NCBI RefSeq assembly: GCF_030851345.1
Contig: NZ_JALPNU010000002.1
Span: forward strand, 248,001 to 312,000
Direction: 5' to 3'
Length of the DNA stretch: 64,000 nucleotides
Origin: Marinifilum sp. D714
Lineage (GTDB): Bacteria > Bacteroidota > Bacteroidia > Bacteroidales > Marinifilaceae
The notes beneath the pieces are model-generated. The model was not told where the DNA came from, did not search any database, and worked only from the letters and a program-made list of their open reading frames with translations. Numbering within the stretch: the stretch's first letter is position 1; the number at the start of each line of letters is the position of its first letter. This document shows, piece by piece, positions 18,990-26,294 of the stretch. A program made the translations under genes and the position numbers.

Positions 18990-19010
18990 AGACAAGGCAT
19001 CGCCTTGTCT
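18990..19010 (-). terminator. Hairpin after the sigma/anti-sigma operon
   Basis: AGACAAGGC-ATC-GCCTTGTCT lies 36 bp downstream of the minus-strand membrane-protein gene. On the minus strand it is followed by TTTAACC, a weak U-tract. Its core repeats that of the terminator at 18432. Confidence 0.6.
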
Positions 19011-19045
19011 CTAATATTTTATCCAATGATTTCACAAACTTAAAG

Positions 19046-19426
19046 TCATTCTCCAAGTTGATCTTTGGTTCTGCTTAAAAGGAAAGAATCCGCCAATTGT
19101 ATAGCTGTAATAATAAACAATACAAAGGCAATTGGATATTTAAATTGAGTGACGAAATCAAGAAGAATGCTTGCCTCTTTCAATTCAAAATAGAACAAGA
19201 ATGCAACAGTAAAAGCCATAATCACAAATAAGCCAAGTGTCATCATCAGGTGACGCAATAAGGCCTCTCTAATCGATTTTCGCTTCTCCACTTTTTCCAC
19301 CACATTATCAGCAAAATCAACTGGAATATTTAGCTCGAAATCATCCTCCAAAATTTCTTTCAGCAATTGATCCACATTTTGGAATTCGTCCTCGGTATGT
19401 TTTCCCCTGTAGCTATGCATATTCAT
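19046..19426 (-). CDS. Two-helix membrane protein coupled to ECF sigma factor (putative anti-sigma)
   Basis: The 126-residue protein has a ~60-residue acidic cytoplasmic start (VDQLLKEILEDDFELNIPVDF) and two membrane helices (MMTLGLFVIMAFTVAFLFYF and PIAFVLFIITAIQLADSF). Its ATG overlaps the sigma stop as TAATG, a strong sign of coupled translation and partnership. It has no zinc-binding HxxxCxxC motif, so it would be a non-ZAS type anti-sigma if it acts as one. That role is inferred from position only. Confidence 0.65.
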   Translation of the reverse strand: MNMHSYRGKHTEDEFQNVDQLLKEILEDDFELNIPVDFADNVVEKVEKRKSIREALLRHLMMTLGLFVIMAFTVAFLFYFELKEASILLDFVTQFKYPIAFVLFIITAIQLADSFLLSRTKDQLGE

Positions 19427-19989
19427 TAGTATTTAATTTGTACCAACTCACTTTTCTCTATCAATTCTTTCAACATTTTCCTTGCCCTGAAAATGTAATT
19501 TTTTACCGTTCCAACAGGTAAACCTGTAATTTCAACAATTTCCTTATAGCCCATCTCTTCCAGATGATACAAACTTAAAACAGTTTTGTACTGCGTGGGC
19601 AATTTATCAATCATTTTTCGAAGGTGAAATTTTAATTCATTCGATTCTGCAATTTTTTGCGGATGTTCCTCCGTTATCATGTCGGAATGTAAAAATTCAC
19701 GTTCATTGTCATCAATATCAGTATCGGGCTTTCGTTTTTTTAAATGATTAATGGTAACCCGATAAGCAATGGTTGCAATCCATGTTGAAAGCTTCGAATC
19801 ACCTCTAAATTCTGGCAATTTCTGATGCACCTTAATAAATACCTCCTGGCAGATATCCTCCAAATCTTCCTGCTGGTTAAGCATGCGTGCCGCAACATGA
19901 AATACAAGGCGCTCGTATTGCTTTACCAAAAACCGAAAGGCCTGTGGACTGCCGTTATTTATCTGATTTATCAGCTCTGTTTCCTTCAT
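19426..19989 (-). CDS. ECF-type RNA polymerase sigma factor
   Basis: The 187-residue protein has region 2 (FLVKQYERLVFHVAARML...EDICQEVFIKVHQKL) with STWIATIAYRVTINHLKK as the -10-recognition part. Region 4 (LPTQYKTVLSLYHLEEMGYKEIVEITG) carries the helix-turn-helix ending LPVGTVKNYIFRARKMLK. It directs RNA polymerase to stress or envelope genes, probably under control of the overlapping membrane protein. A perfect 24-bp palindrome lies 117 bp upstream. The true start is likely the MKETELINQINN ATG. Confidence 0.92.
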   Translation of the reverse strand: MKETELINQINNGSPQAFRFLVKQYERLVFHVAARMLNQQEDLEDICQEVFIKVHQKLPEFRGDSKLSTWIATIAYRVTINHLKKRKPDTDIDDNEREFLHSDMITEEHPQKIAESNELKFHLRKMIDKLPTQYKTVLSLYHLEEMGYKEIVEITGLPVGTVKNYIFRARKMLKELIEKSELVQIKY

Positions 19990-20105
19990 CTTCTGTTGCA
20001 GTAGACAGGCAAGGTAAGAAATAGGTTGCAGAAAATTTAAATATTTTTTTGAGAGCTCTTTCCGATGCTACTTTTTAAATGAATACCTTTTTATTGGTAT
20101 TTTGA

Positions 20106-20129
20106 AGAGTCGGCATTAATGCCGACTCT
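20106..20129. repeat. Perfect 24-bp palindrome upstream of the sigma gene
   Basis: The two 12-bp arms (AGAGTCGGCATT and its mirror) meet without spacer. It lies upstream of the ECF sigma gene, so it may be a regulator site; as RNA it would be a hairpin without a T-run. Confidence 0.75.
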
Positions 20130-20218
20130 GTTAAATCTGTTACTACCTCATCCTATCCTTCTTCTGCAGGAAATAGAATAAATTTTCAATTATAGCAGTA
20201 GATTAATGTTTGCAGAAT

Positions 20219-20352
20219 TGAGGGTGTCCAAAAAGTAAGTTCAATCGAATATAATGTCATGTTGAATGAAGTGAAACATCTGTTTATCAAAGGGACAGAT
20301 TCTTCGCTAAACTCAGAATGACAATAATATTGAACTTTTTGGACATCCTCCT
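20219..20352. repeat. REP/MITE-like element with terminal inverted repeats
   Basis: The ends GTGTCCAAAAAGTAAGTTCAAT (near 20223) and ATTGAACTTTTTGGACATCC (near 20330) are inverted copies. The interior is itself an imperfect palindrome: TGTCATGTTGAATGAAGTGAA... mirrors ...TTCGCTAAACTCAGAATGACA. The interior resembles the TCATTCTGAGCGAAGCGAAGAATCTG-type repeats common in bacterial intergenic DNA. No transposase is encoded. Confidence 0.75.
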
Positions 20353-20410
20353 AGGGGATGAGGTGAAATTACCTATGCTTTTTACACATCTTTCAAAATG
20401 CATTTTCGTG

Positions 20411-20510
20411 CTCCGAATTGAGTTCGGGGTACGAATTGTTTATTAAGTGCATCAAAATCACACTTAAGATTTTCCTAATAAAATATTGGGAATCCGAACT
20501 CAAGTCGGAG
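20411..20510. repeat. Nested inverted repeat (cruciform-like)
   Basis: Arm 20411-20427 (CTCCGAATTGAGTTCGG) pairs with 20494-20510 (CCGAACTCAAGTCGGAG) with one mismatch. A second pair, TTAAGTG at 20443 and CACTTAA at 20461, nests inside it. Confidence 0.7.
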
Positions 20511-20651
20511 TCCCAAAGAGAACACTGCTTTGAGAAAGCTTCATGGAAGGATGAGGTAAAATATTTCAAAAAAAATAAACCAAGCTGCAACCTTTTTAAA
20601 ACCACCATGGTCTACTAGGCAAAACAGATTGAAAAACTTAAAATTTGAAAT

Positions 20652-21023
20652 ATGAATATTGGTGAATTATTAATGGCTGCAGTGGTGTTTTTCTCAATCA
20701 TCACATTTGTGAAAATATTGTCTTCACATTTTCTAAAAAGAAAAATTATTAAAACTGGTCATTTCGATCGAGCAGAGATTCTGGATCAAAACGCTGAGAT
20801 AGAAGTGAAGAAGCAAGTGCAATACGATCAGTATCCTGCATTAAAATGGGGATTGGTAGCATTTTTTGGTGGACTTGGATTCATCGTATTGGAACTGTTG
20901 GGAACTCAATATCCACAATTTACCGAGTATCGCAGTGCAATGCCTTATGGAATCTTCTTTGTATTCACTTCACTAGGTTTCTTGTTGTACTATGTGGTCA
21001 TGAGCAAAAAAGCGAAAGAATAA
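20652..21023 (+). CDS. Small three-helix membrane protein (DUF6249-like)
   Basis: The 123-residue protein has an N-terminal helix (LLMAAVVFFSIITFVKIL), a basic cytoplasmic stretch (HFLKRKIIKTGHF), and two further helices (WGLVAFFGGLGFIVLELLG and YGIFFVFTSLGFLLYYVV). The layout fits DUF6249-type proteins, which often lie near sigma/anti-sigma genes in Bacteroidota; that assignment is tentative. A terminator follows directly. Confidence 0.65.
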   Translation: MNIGELLMAAVVFFSIITFVKILSSHFLKRKIIKTGHFDRAEILDQNAEIEVKKQVQYDQYPALKWGLVAFFGGLGFIVLELLGTQYPQFTEYRSAMPYGIFFVFTSLGFLLYYVVMSKKAKE

Positions 21024-21045
21024 AATAAATACACCCCAATAAAGA

Positions 21046-21080
21046 GAGGCTGTTCAATTCATTTTGAGCAGCCTTGTTTT
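21046..21080 (+). terminator. Terminator after the DUF6249-like gene
   Basis: AGGCTGTTCA ... TGAGCAGCCT pair with one G-U, followed by TTGTTTTTT. Confidence 0.8.
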
Positions 21081-21279
21081 TTCCGAAAGTTTTGAAATGT
21101 ATGAATAGTGAAAAAGTAGAAAAGTTGTAAAAACTCAAAGCTAATTTAAGCACTAGTGAGTAATTCTTTTTCCGCATTCGCACAATAACCAGATTTCACA
21201 GTTAGGATAAGATTTTATTTTTGTTGGAGGTTTTTATTTATAACATTTAGTAAAATAAAAACCGCTGTAGCCCAGTATT

Positions 21280-21488
21280 TACCGATCCGAGTTAATAAAG
21301 TTACCGTCTTGTTACCAAAATACCCGTCTGAGTTACCAGAATATCCATCCGAGTCAACTCAACACCCGTCTGAGTTACAGATATTGGCGTCCGAGTTAAG
21401 GAAATACCCATGCGAGTTACCAATATTGGCATCTGAGTAAGCCAAATACCCTTGCGAGTCATGAATCTTACCATCCGAGTTGGACAAG
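21280..21488. repeat. Ten-unit tandem array, 21-bp period
   Basis: Ten degenerate units follow each other at 21-bp steps, with one 20-bp unit at 21301-21320. They share a consensus near TACCCRTCYGAGTTANNRAAA, for example units starting at 21321, 21342, 21363, 21384, 21405, 21426, 21447 and 21468. Because 21 is a multiple of three, the minus strand is an open heptapeptide repeat (TRMGISL TRTPISV TQTGVEL TRMDILV). I see no start signal or conserved non-repeat domain, so I treat this as DNA repeat and not a gene. Confidence 0.85.
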
Positions 21489-21750
21489 GCCATAAAAACA
21501 TTGACTCGGAAAGCAAAACTGATGACTTAAACAGGAGGAATACCAACTCGCATTGCAATTTGAATGACTTTGTTAATGAATTTGCTTACTCAAACAGATG
21601 GTACATAAGCAAAGACCTGAAAATGGTACACCTTTATAGAAGGAAGCAAATCAAAAAGAAAACAGTTGAAAACTGTTGCCAAAATATCTTAGCATAAGAT
21701 ATTTATTTATTGGATTATTGTTTAAATTCACATGCCTAAAACATCTAAAA

Positions 21751-21791
21751 TTATCAGCTTACACAAACATATTGGGTTTGTAAGCTGATAA
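21751..21791. repeat. Long hairpin upstream of the cassette-like gene
   Basis: TTATCAGCTTACACAAAC is mirrored by GTTTGTAAGCTGATAA around ATATTGG, with one 2-base bulge. Weaker pairing extends outward (CCTAAAAC / ACTAGG). It may be a terminator, or the remnant of a preceding attC-like site ending at GTTAGGC. Confidence 0.6.
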
Positions 21792-21841
21792 AACTAGGAA
21801 ATAAAAGAAAAATAAGGATAAGTTTTTAAGCTTATAAATAA

Positions 21842-21848
21842 GTTAGGC
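21842..21848 (+). other. Cassette start site GTTAGGC (GTTRRRY)
   Basis: GTTAGGC fits the integron recombination core GTTRRRY. With the next two bases it forms GTTAGGCGC, the exact inverted complement of GCGCCTAAC at 22951-22959. The gene starts only 8 bp later, as is usual for cassettes. Confidence 0.5.
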
Positions 21849-21856
21849 GCAATTAA

Positions 21857-22945
21857 ATGAGAGAAATGGAAACTTATATATGTTTTTATACAACAAAACC
21901 TTTTTGGACAGGAGAAAAACCAGATATTGAATCTCTTATCTCAAATGCAGATGCCTTTACAAAATCTTTATCCGAAAAGACAATTGAATATGAAAATGAT
22001 TCAATTTATTTAGCTTTTTGTAAAGACGGTCTAGTTATGACAAGAATTAAGGAGTTGGAGTCAAGAAGAGATGAGTTTAAAGCTCAGAATGGGAAAGAAG
22101 AACCAATTCCTCCTGCAATTCAATTTACTTCTGAATACTTAAATTATTTGAATGCAATTCAAGTTATATTATCTTCTTCTCTTTTGAAGGTTGATAACTT
22201 TGCATATTTTAAGAACTCAAGTATCAGGTCGGGTGAGGCATTTACCATGAGTTTTAAAGATGGTAAATTTAATTCTAGTGGAGTTCCAGATAATTTAACT
22301 GAATCTTTTTACAGTGGACGATATCTTTCGCAATATAATCGAAACTACCCAATTCAAATAGATAAAAGAATCACATTCAGACGTGCTATTAAAGAAGAAG
22401 TATTTCGGACATGCTATGATGATTTAAATCTAATTATTGATGATACTGAAGCAATTCAAATGCTTAGTCAAGTAAACAGTGCATTAAGTGAGTATCACAA
22501 TTTGAATTTTAGACAGTCACTTGTACAATCATGGTTTGTAATTGAATATTATATCAATAAAAAATGGATTGAGTTTTTATATTCGAAACAAGCTAAAATT
22601 GATACAGATAAAAACAGAATAGATAGTACAAGAAGAGATTTTCTGACAGGACGCGATATGACTTCTTCAATATTGTCAAATATTCTTGAATTGAATGACT
22701 TAATAGACTACGACATTTTTGAAAAAATTAATACGGTAAGAGGAAAAAGAAATGTAGCTGTTCATAATTTAGATTTAATAGAAAGACTTGCTGACAAGAT
22801 GAAATCGAAACCAGGAAAGAAAAAAGATAAAAGAATAAGTACAGACGATTGTTGGGATGCATTTCTAGTTATAAAAGATTTTTTTAAGACTGAATATAAC
22901 TTGGATTTAAAAATGAGTGGAGGATTTTCTTATTCTACCTTATAA
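21857..22945 (+). CDS. HEPN-motif protein in an integron-like cassette
   Basis: The 362-residue protein is not a family I can name. Its C-terminal half is helical (LVQSWFVIEYYINKKWIEFLY...) and carries R298-N-V-A-V-H303, the RNxxxH signature of HEPN ribonucleases, as in Apea-like HEPN domains of toxin and defence proteins. The N-terminal ~200 residues (ICFYTTKPFWTGEKPD...) have no domain I recognise and could be a sensor. It has no signal peptide. The gene is framed by GTTAGGC and GCCTAAC plus a large hairpin, is AT-richer than its neighbours, and stands alone, all of which suggest acquisition. RNase activity is inferred from the motif. An ATG three codons on is also possible. Confidence 0.7.
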   Translation: MREMETYICFYTTKPFWTGEKPDIESLISNADAFTKSLSEKTIEYENDSIYLAFCKDGLVMTRIKELESRRDEFKAQNGKEEPIPPAIQFTSEYLNYLNAIQVILSSSLLKVDNFAYFKNSSIRSGEAFTMSFKDGKFNSSGVPDNLTESFYSGRYLSQYNRNYPIQIDKRITFRRAIKEEVFRTCYDDLNLIIDDTEAIQMLSQVNSALSEYHNLNFRQSLVQSWFVIEYYINKKWIEFLYSKQAKIDTDKNRIDSTRRDFLTGRDMTSSILSNILELNDLIDYDIFEKINTVRGKRNVAVHNLDLIERLADKMKSKPGKKKDKRISTDDCWDAFLVIKDFFKTEYNLDLKMSGGFSYSTL

Positions 22946-22952
22946 TAAAAGC

Positions 22953-23147
22953 GCCTAACACACGCTATATACCATAGGCTGGTACTAGGTTTCCGAATGT
23001 TTTGTGCTTTTACTGAGCAACGGCAAGGTAGCCATTTTAGAATAGTTATAGTTAAATGTAATCCTAAAGTCGCTACCTTGTCTTTTTATAAAAATTAAAA
23101 CATAAATCAACTAAGGCGCCTACGTTACATAGCGCCATCCGTTGAAT
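22953..23147. other. attC-like recombination site after the HEPN gene
   Basis: The order fits attC: R''-type box GCCTAAC (22953-22959), then CGCTATATA (22963-22971), a long imperfect hairpin, TACATAGCG (23126-23134) pairing with the latter, and an R'-type GTTGAAT (23141-23147). A strong inner stem pairs GGCAAGGTAGC (near 23030) with GCTACCTTGTC (near 23072). At 195 bp it is longer than the typical 57-141 bp range of attC sites, so the call is tentative. No integrase gene is in the window. Confidence 0.5.
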
Positions 23148-23166
23148 TTTCTTAAAGGAATTTATC

Positions 23167-23196
23167 AAAAAAACGCCTCCCACAACAGGAGGCGCT
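23167..23196 (-). terminator. Terminator of the beta-oxidation operon
   Basis: On the minus strand GCGCCTCC-TGTTGTG-GGAGGCG is followed by seven T residues, 24 bp past the fadE stop. Confidence 0.9.
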
Positions 23197-23219
23197 TCGC
23201 ATACTAAGCCAATCTTTAA

Positions 23220-25004
23220 CTAAAAACAATATTTATTCTCCTCGATTAATTTCCTGGCAATCATTCGGCGTTCTTCTTTGCTGTTTAGGCCACTGTGTTT
23301 GGTAAAGCGTTTCAATCCCAAAAGCATCATGCGCAGTTCGTCGCCCGATGAAATGCTATTGGCAGCATCTTTTGCATTTTTATGAATGCGGTCGGCGGCA
23401 TCGTAAAAGAAGACCTTACACATGGCAATTTGTTCCTTGCAGGCTTCTTCTCCTTTGGTTTCTACCAACTTTTTAACGCGTAGCAATAAAGATTCTGCCT
23501 GATAGCAATCGGCAATGATATCTGAGATGTTCATTAGGATTTCCTGCTCCTTACTTAGCTTTTGCATGAACTTTTGAGCAGCAGCACCAGCAACCAGTAA
23601 AGCTGCTTTTTTAAAGCCTTCTACCAATTTGCTTTCAGCAGCCAATAGGCTGGTATCTTCTTCTCCAAAATCAGGAATAGACATTAACTCCTTGGCCACC
23701 GATTGAGAAGCAGCCAATAATGGCAATTCATTTTTAAAGGCCTTGCGCAAAAGGTAATCTACTACCAACATTCGGTTGATTTCGTTGGTTCCCTCAAAAA
23801 TTCTGTTGATACGAGCATCGCGATAGGCACGTTCCATTGGAGCTTCGGCTGAGTATCCCATACCTCCATAAATCTGCACACCTTCATCCACCACATACTC
23901 CAAAGCTTCGGATGCAGCAACCTTTAAAATGGCAGCTTCGGCAGCAAATTCCTTCTGTGCCTGTACAGATGCTTGCTCCTTGCTCATTCCTTCTTCAATC
24001 AAATGATGCTTGGTGTTCTGAATATCGTTGCTGCAACGATAAATGGCAGATTCAATAGCATAGGTTCGAATGGTTTGCTCAGCAATTTTATACTGGATAG
24101 CCCCAAAATTAGCAATCTCGGTGCCAAACTGAATGCGTTCGTTGGCATAGTTAATGGAATTGGAGATTACCTTTTTTCCAGCACCTAAAACGGCAGCAGC
24201 CAATTTAATTCTTCCATTGTTCAGAATGTTCAAGGCCATCTTAAAACCGTCACCTCTTTCTCCAAGCAAGTTTTCAATAGGAATTTCACAATTTTCGAAG
24301 AACATCATGCAGGTTGAAGAACCTTTGATACCCATTTTCTTTTCTTCCTGTCCTAAACTGATTCCTGGAAAGTCTTTTTCAACAATGAAAGCACTTAAGT
24401 TTTTGTCATCATCAATCTTGGCAAATACTGTGTAAATATCGGCAAAGCCACCATTGGTAATCCACATTTTTTGTCCATTCAAAATGTATTTCGAACCATC
24501 CTCCGAAAGTTTTGCCTTACTCTTTCCTGAATTGGCATCGGATCCTGCACCTGGTTCCGTCAAGCAATAGGCTCCTTTGTATTCGCCACTGGCAAGCATT
24601 GGCAAATACTTTTCTTTTTGCTCTTGTGTCCCATAATAGAGGATAGGAAGTGTTCCAATTCCCACATGAGCCGCATAAGCCACAGCAAAAGAGCTGTAGG
24701 TTCCCATTACCTCAGTACTCAGCATGGAAGTATTCATATCCTGACCAAATCCACCGTACTCTTCGGGAATTGCAATTCCAAGTAGACCCAATTCACCTGC
24801 TTTATCAAGTAAATCGGTCATTAAACCTTCTTCCTGTTTATCAATTCTGTCCTGCATTGGAAATATTTCTTTCTCTTGAAAATCTCTGCAGGTTTCCATG
24901 ATCATTTTCTGTTCCTCGGAAATTTCCTCAGGAATAAAAATATCTTGTGGCATGGTTTCCTTTACCAGAAACTGACCGCCTTTTACAGTTTTTATCTTTT
25001 CCAT
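23220..25004 (-). CDS. fadE: Acyl-CoA dehydrogenase (FadE-like)
   Basis: The FAD enzyme makes the first oxidation of each beta-oxidation round. The 594-residue protein has the dehydrogenase core (EEQKMIMETCRDFQEKEIFP, YCLTEPGAGSDANSGKSKA, KMWITNGGFADIYTVFAK, IYGGMGYSAEAPMERAYRDARINRIFEGTNEI split across its helices). It also has a ~170-residue C-terminal helical extension, as in Bacillus FadE (YusJ). It is the last gene of the ligase-fadN-fadA-fadE operon, 105 bp after fadA. Confidence 0.92.
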   Translation of the reverse strand: MEKIKTVKGGQFLVKETMPQDIFIPEEISEEQKMIMETCRDFQEKEIFPMQDRIDKQEEGLMTDLLDKAGELGLLGIAIPEEYGGFGQDMNTSMLSTEVMGTYSSFAVAYAAHVGIGTLPILYYGTQEQKEKYLPMLASGEYKGAYCLTEPGAGSDANSGKSKAKLSEDGSKYILNGQKMWITNGGFADIYTVFAKIDDDKNLSAFIVEKDFPGISLGQEEKKMGIKGSSTCMMFFENCEIPIENLLGERGDGFKMALNILNNGRIKLAAAVLGAGKKVISNSINYANERIQFGTEIANFGAIQYKIAEQTIRTYAIESAIYRCSNDIQNTKHHLIEEGMSKEQASVQAQKEFAAEAAILKVAASEALEYVVDEGVQIYGGMGYSAEAPMERAYRDARINRIFEGTNEINRMLVVDYLLRKAFKNELPLLAASQSVAKELMSIPDFGEEDTSLLAAESKLVEGFKKAALLVAGAAAQKFMQKLSKEQEILMNISDIIADCYQAESLLLRVKKLVETKGEEACKEQIAMCKVFFYDAADRIHKNAKDAANSISSGDELRMMLLGLKRFTKHSGLNSKEERRMIARKLIEENKYCF

Positions 25005-25109
25005 GTTTGTTAATGTTTAATGATTAGAGATTAATGATAAATGCTTAGTGTTTAATGATTATTGTCTAATGATTGGTGTATAGAATCATTTATAATTAAA
25101 CCTTAATCA
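25005..25109. repeat. AT-rich TTAATGATTA repeats between fadA and fadE
   Basis: TTTAATGATTA and close variants occur three or four times near 25017-25075, and the inverted form (TTAATCATTAACCATTATTCATT) lies near 25104-25125. A hairpin between operon genes may adjust their relative expression. A similar spacer lies at 26295-26397. Confidence 0.6.
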
Positions 25110-26294
25110 TTAACCATTATTCATTAGTTCAAAAATACCGGCCGCACCTTGTCCCGATCCTACGCACATGGTAACCATGCCATATTTTTGTTTTCTTTTC
25201 TTCATTTCGTGTAAGAGTTGAACCGAAAGCTTTGTTCCAGTACAACCCAATGGATGTCCTAAAGCAATTGCTCCACCATTTACATTGGTGATTTCAGGGT
25301 TCATATCCAACTCTCTCATCACAGATAGAGCTTGAACAGCGAATGCTTCGTTCAATTCGATTTGCTCGATTTGGTTCATTTTCATTCCTGATCTCTTCAA
25401 TACCTTCGGAATGGCTTCAACAGGTCCAATACCCATGTGTTTTGGCTCCACACCAGCCACTGCATAAGAAACAAAACGGGCAATGGGTTCTACATTTAAT
25501 TGTTTCAGCATCTTTTCGGATACCACCAAAACAAATGCGGCACCATCGGAAGTTTGCGAAGAATTACCAGCTGTAACCGTACCATTTTGATCGAATACTG
25601 GTCTTAATTTCGACAAGCCTTCTATACTGGTATCAGCTCTTGGGCCTTCATCCGTGGCAACAATATGTTCTTTGGTTTCAGCTTTCTCCTGGTTATTTAC
25701 AAAAGTCTCCAATACTGTAATGGGAACAATTTCATCTACAAAACGGTTCGCAGCTATTGCCTCTAAAGCTTTTCTATGCGAATGAAATGCAAATTCATCC
25801 TGAGCATCTCTTGAGATTTTATACTTTTTCTGTAGAGCTTCTGCTGTAATTCCCATGTTCCAATAGTAATCGGGATTCGACTTGGCTATTCCCAGATTGG
25901 GAACCAGTCGCCAACCGCCCATAGGCATGAGAGACATCATCTCTACGCCACCGGCAAGAATGCAATCGGCCAAACCTGCTTCTATTTTCGATGCAGCAAT
26001 TGCAATTGTTTCCAGACCAGAAGAACAGTATCGATTCACAGTCATCCCAGGAACCTGAATATTATCCAATCCCATTAAAGAAATCATCCTACCGATATTC
26101 AATCCTTGTTCAGCTTCGGGAGTTGCATTTCCTACAATTACATCGTCAACCATCACAGGATCCAAACTTGGCGTTTTTCCCATAATGTGTTGTACCACTT
26201 TTGCGGCCATATCATCAGGCCTGATGAGGCGAAGCTTTCCCTTTTTTGCTTTGCCTACTGCGGTTCTATATGCGGCTACTATATATGCGTTCAT
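25110..26294 (-). CDS. fadA: Acetyl-CoA acyltransferase (3-ketoacyl-CoA thiolase)
   Basis: The thiolase releases acetyl-CoA in the last step of beta-oxidation. The 394-residue protein has the active-site Cys in TVNRYCSSGLETIA, the LNEAFAVQAL motif, the GGAIALGHPLGCTG histidine loop, and the second catalytic Cys in MVTMCVGSGQGAAGIFE. The length is standard. It lies between fadN and fadE, the order of the Bacillus fadNAE operon. Confidence 0.95.
   Translation of the reverse strand: MNAYIVAAYRTAVGKAKKGKLRLIRPDDMAAKVVQHIMGKTPSLDPVMVDDVIVGNATPEAEQGLNIGRMISLMGLDNIQVPGMTVNRYCSSGLETIAIAASKIEAGLADCILAGGVEMMSLMPMGGWRLVPNLGIAKSNPDYYWNMGITAEALQKKYKISRDAQDEFAFHSHRKALEAIAANRFVDEIVPITVLETFVNNQEKAETKEHIVATDEGPRADTSIEGLSKLRPVFDQNGTVTAGNSSQTSDGAAFVLVVSEKMLKQLNVEPIARFVSYAVAGVEPKHMGIGPVEAIPKVLKRSGMKMNQIEQIELNEAFAVQALSVMRELDMNPEITNVNGGAIALGHPLGCTGTKLSVQLLHEMKKRKQKYGMVTMCVGSGQGAAGIFELMNNG

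Larger units (their letters stand above)
19990..20651. other. Gene-free region with nested palindromes
   Basis: These 660 bp hold no convincing gene. They contain a perfect 24-bp palindrome, a REP-like element with terminal inverted repeats, and a cruciform-like inverted repeat (each listed separately). The decamer-like GGATGAGGT also recurs (20355 and 20549, and inverted near 20145). The overlapping reading frames on both strands at 20393-20618 follow from the palindrome. Confidence 0.7.
21024..21856. other. Gene-free region with tandem array and hairpin
   Basis: These 830 bp contain the terminator at 21046, the 21-bp tandem array at 21280-21488 and a long hairpin at 21751-21791. No convincing gene is present. 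The plus-strand frame at 21452-21697 (81 codons) starts inside the array and has no recognisable content. Confidence 0.65.

Noticed and set aside
20393-20618. Overlapping small reading frames on both strands
   Set aside because: They arise from the nested inverted repeat and have no protein-like features.
21280-21488. CRISPR array
   Set aside because: Units follow each other without unique spacers and are degenerate. The same holds for 38-106 and 38470-38602. No cas genes are present.
21301-21558. 85-codon minus-strand reading frame with heptapeptide repeats
   Set aside because: It is open because the tandem unit is 21 bp long. The non-repeat part has no recognisable content and no start signal, so I list it as a repeat.
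21452-21697. 81-codon plus-strand frame before the cassette
   Set aside because: It begins inside the tandem array and shows no domain or ribosome site. A degraded gene cannot be excluded.
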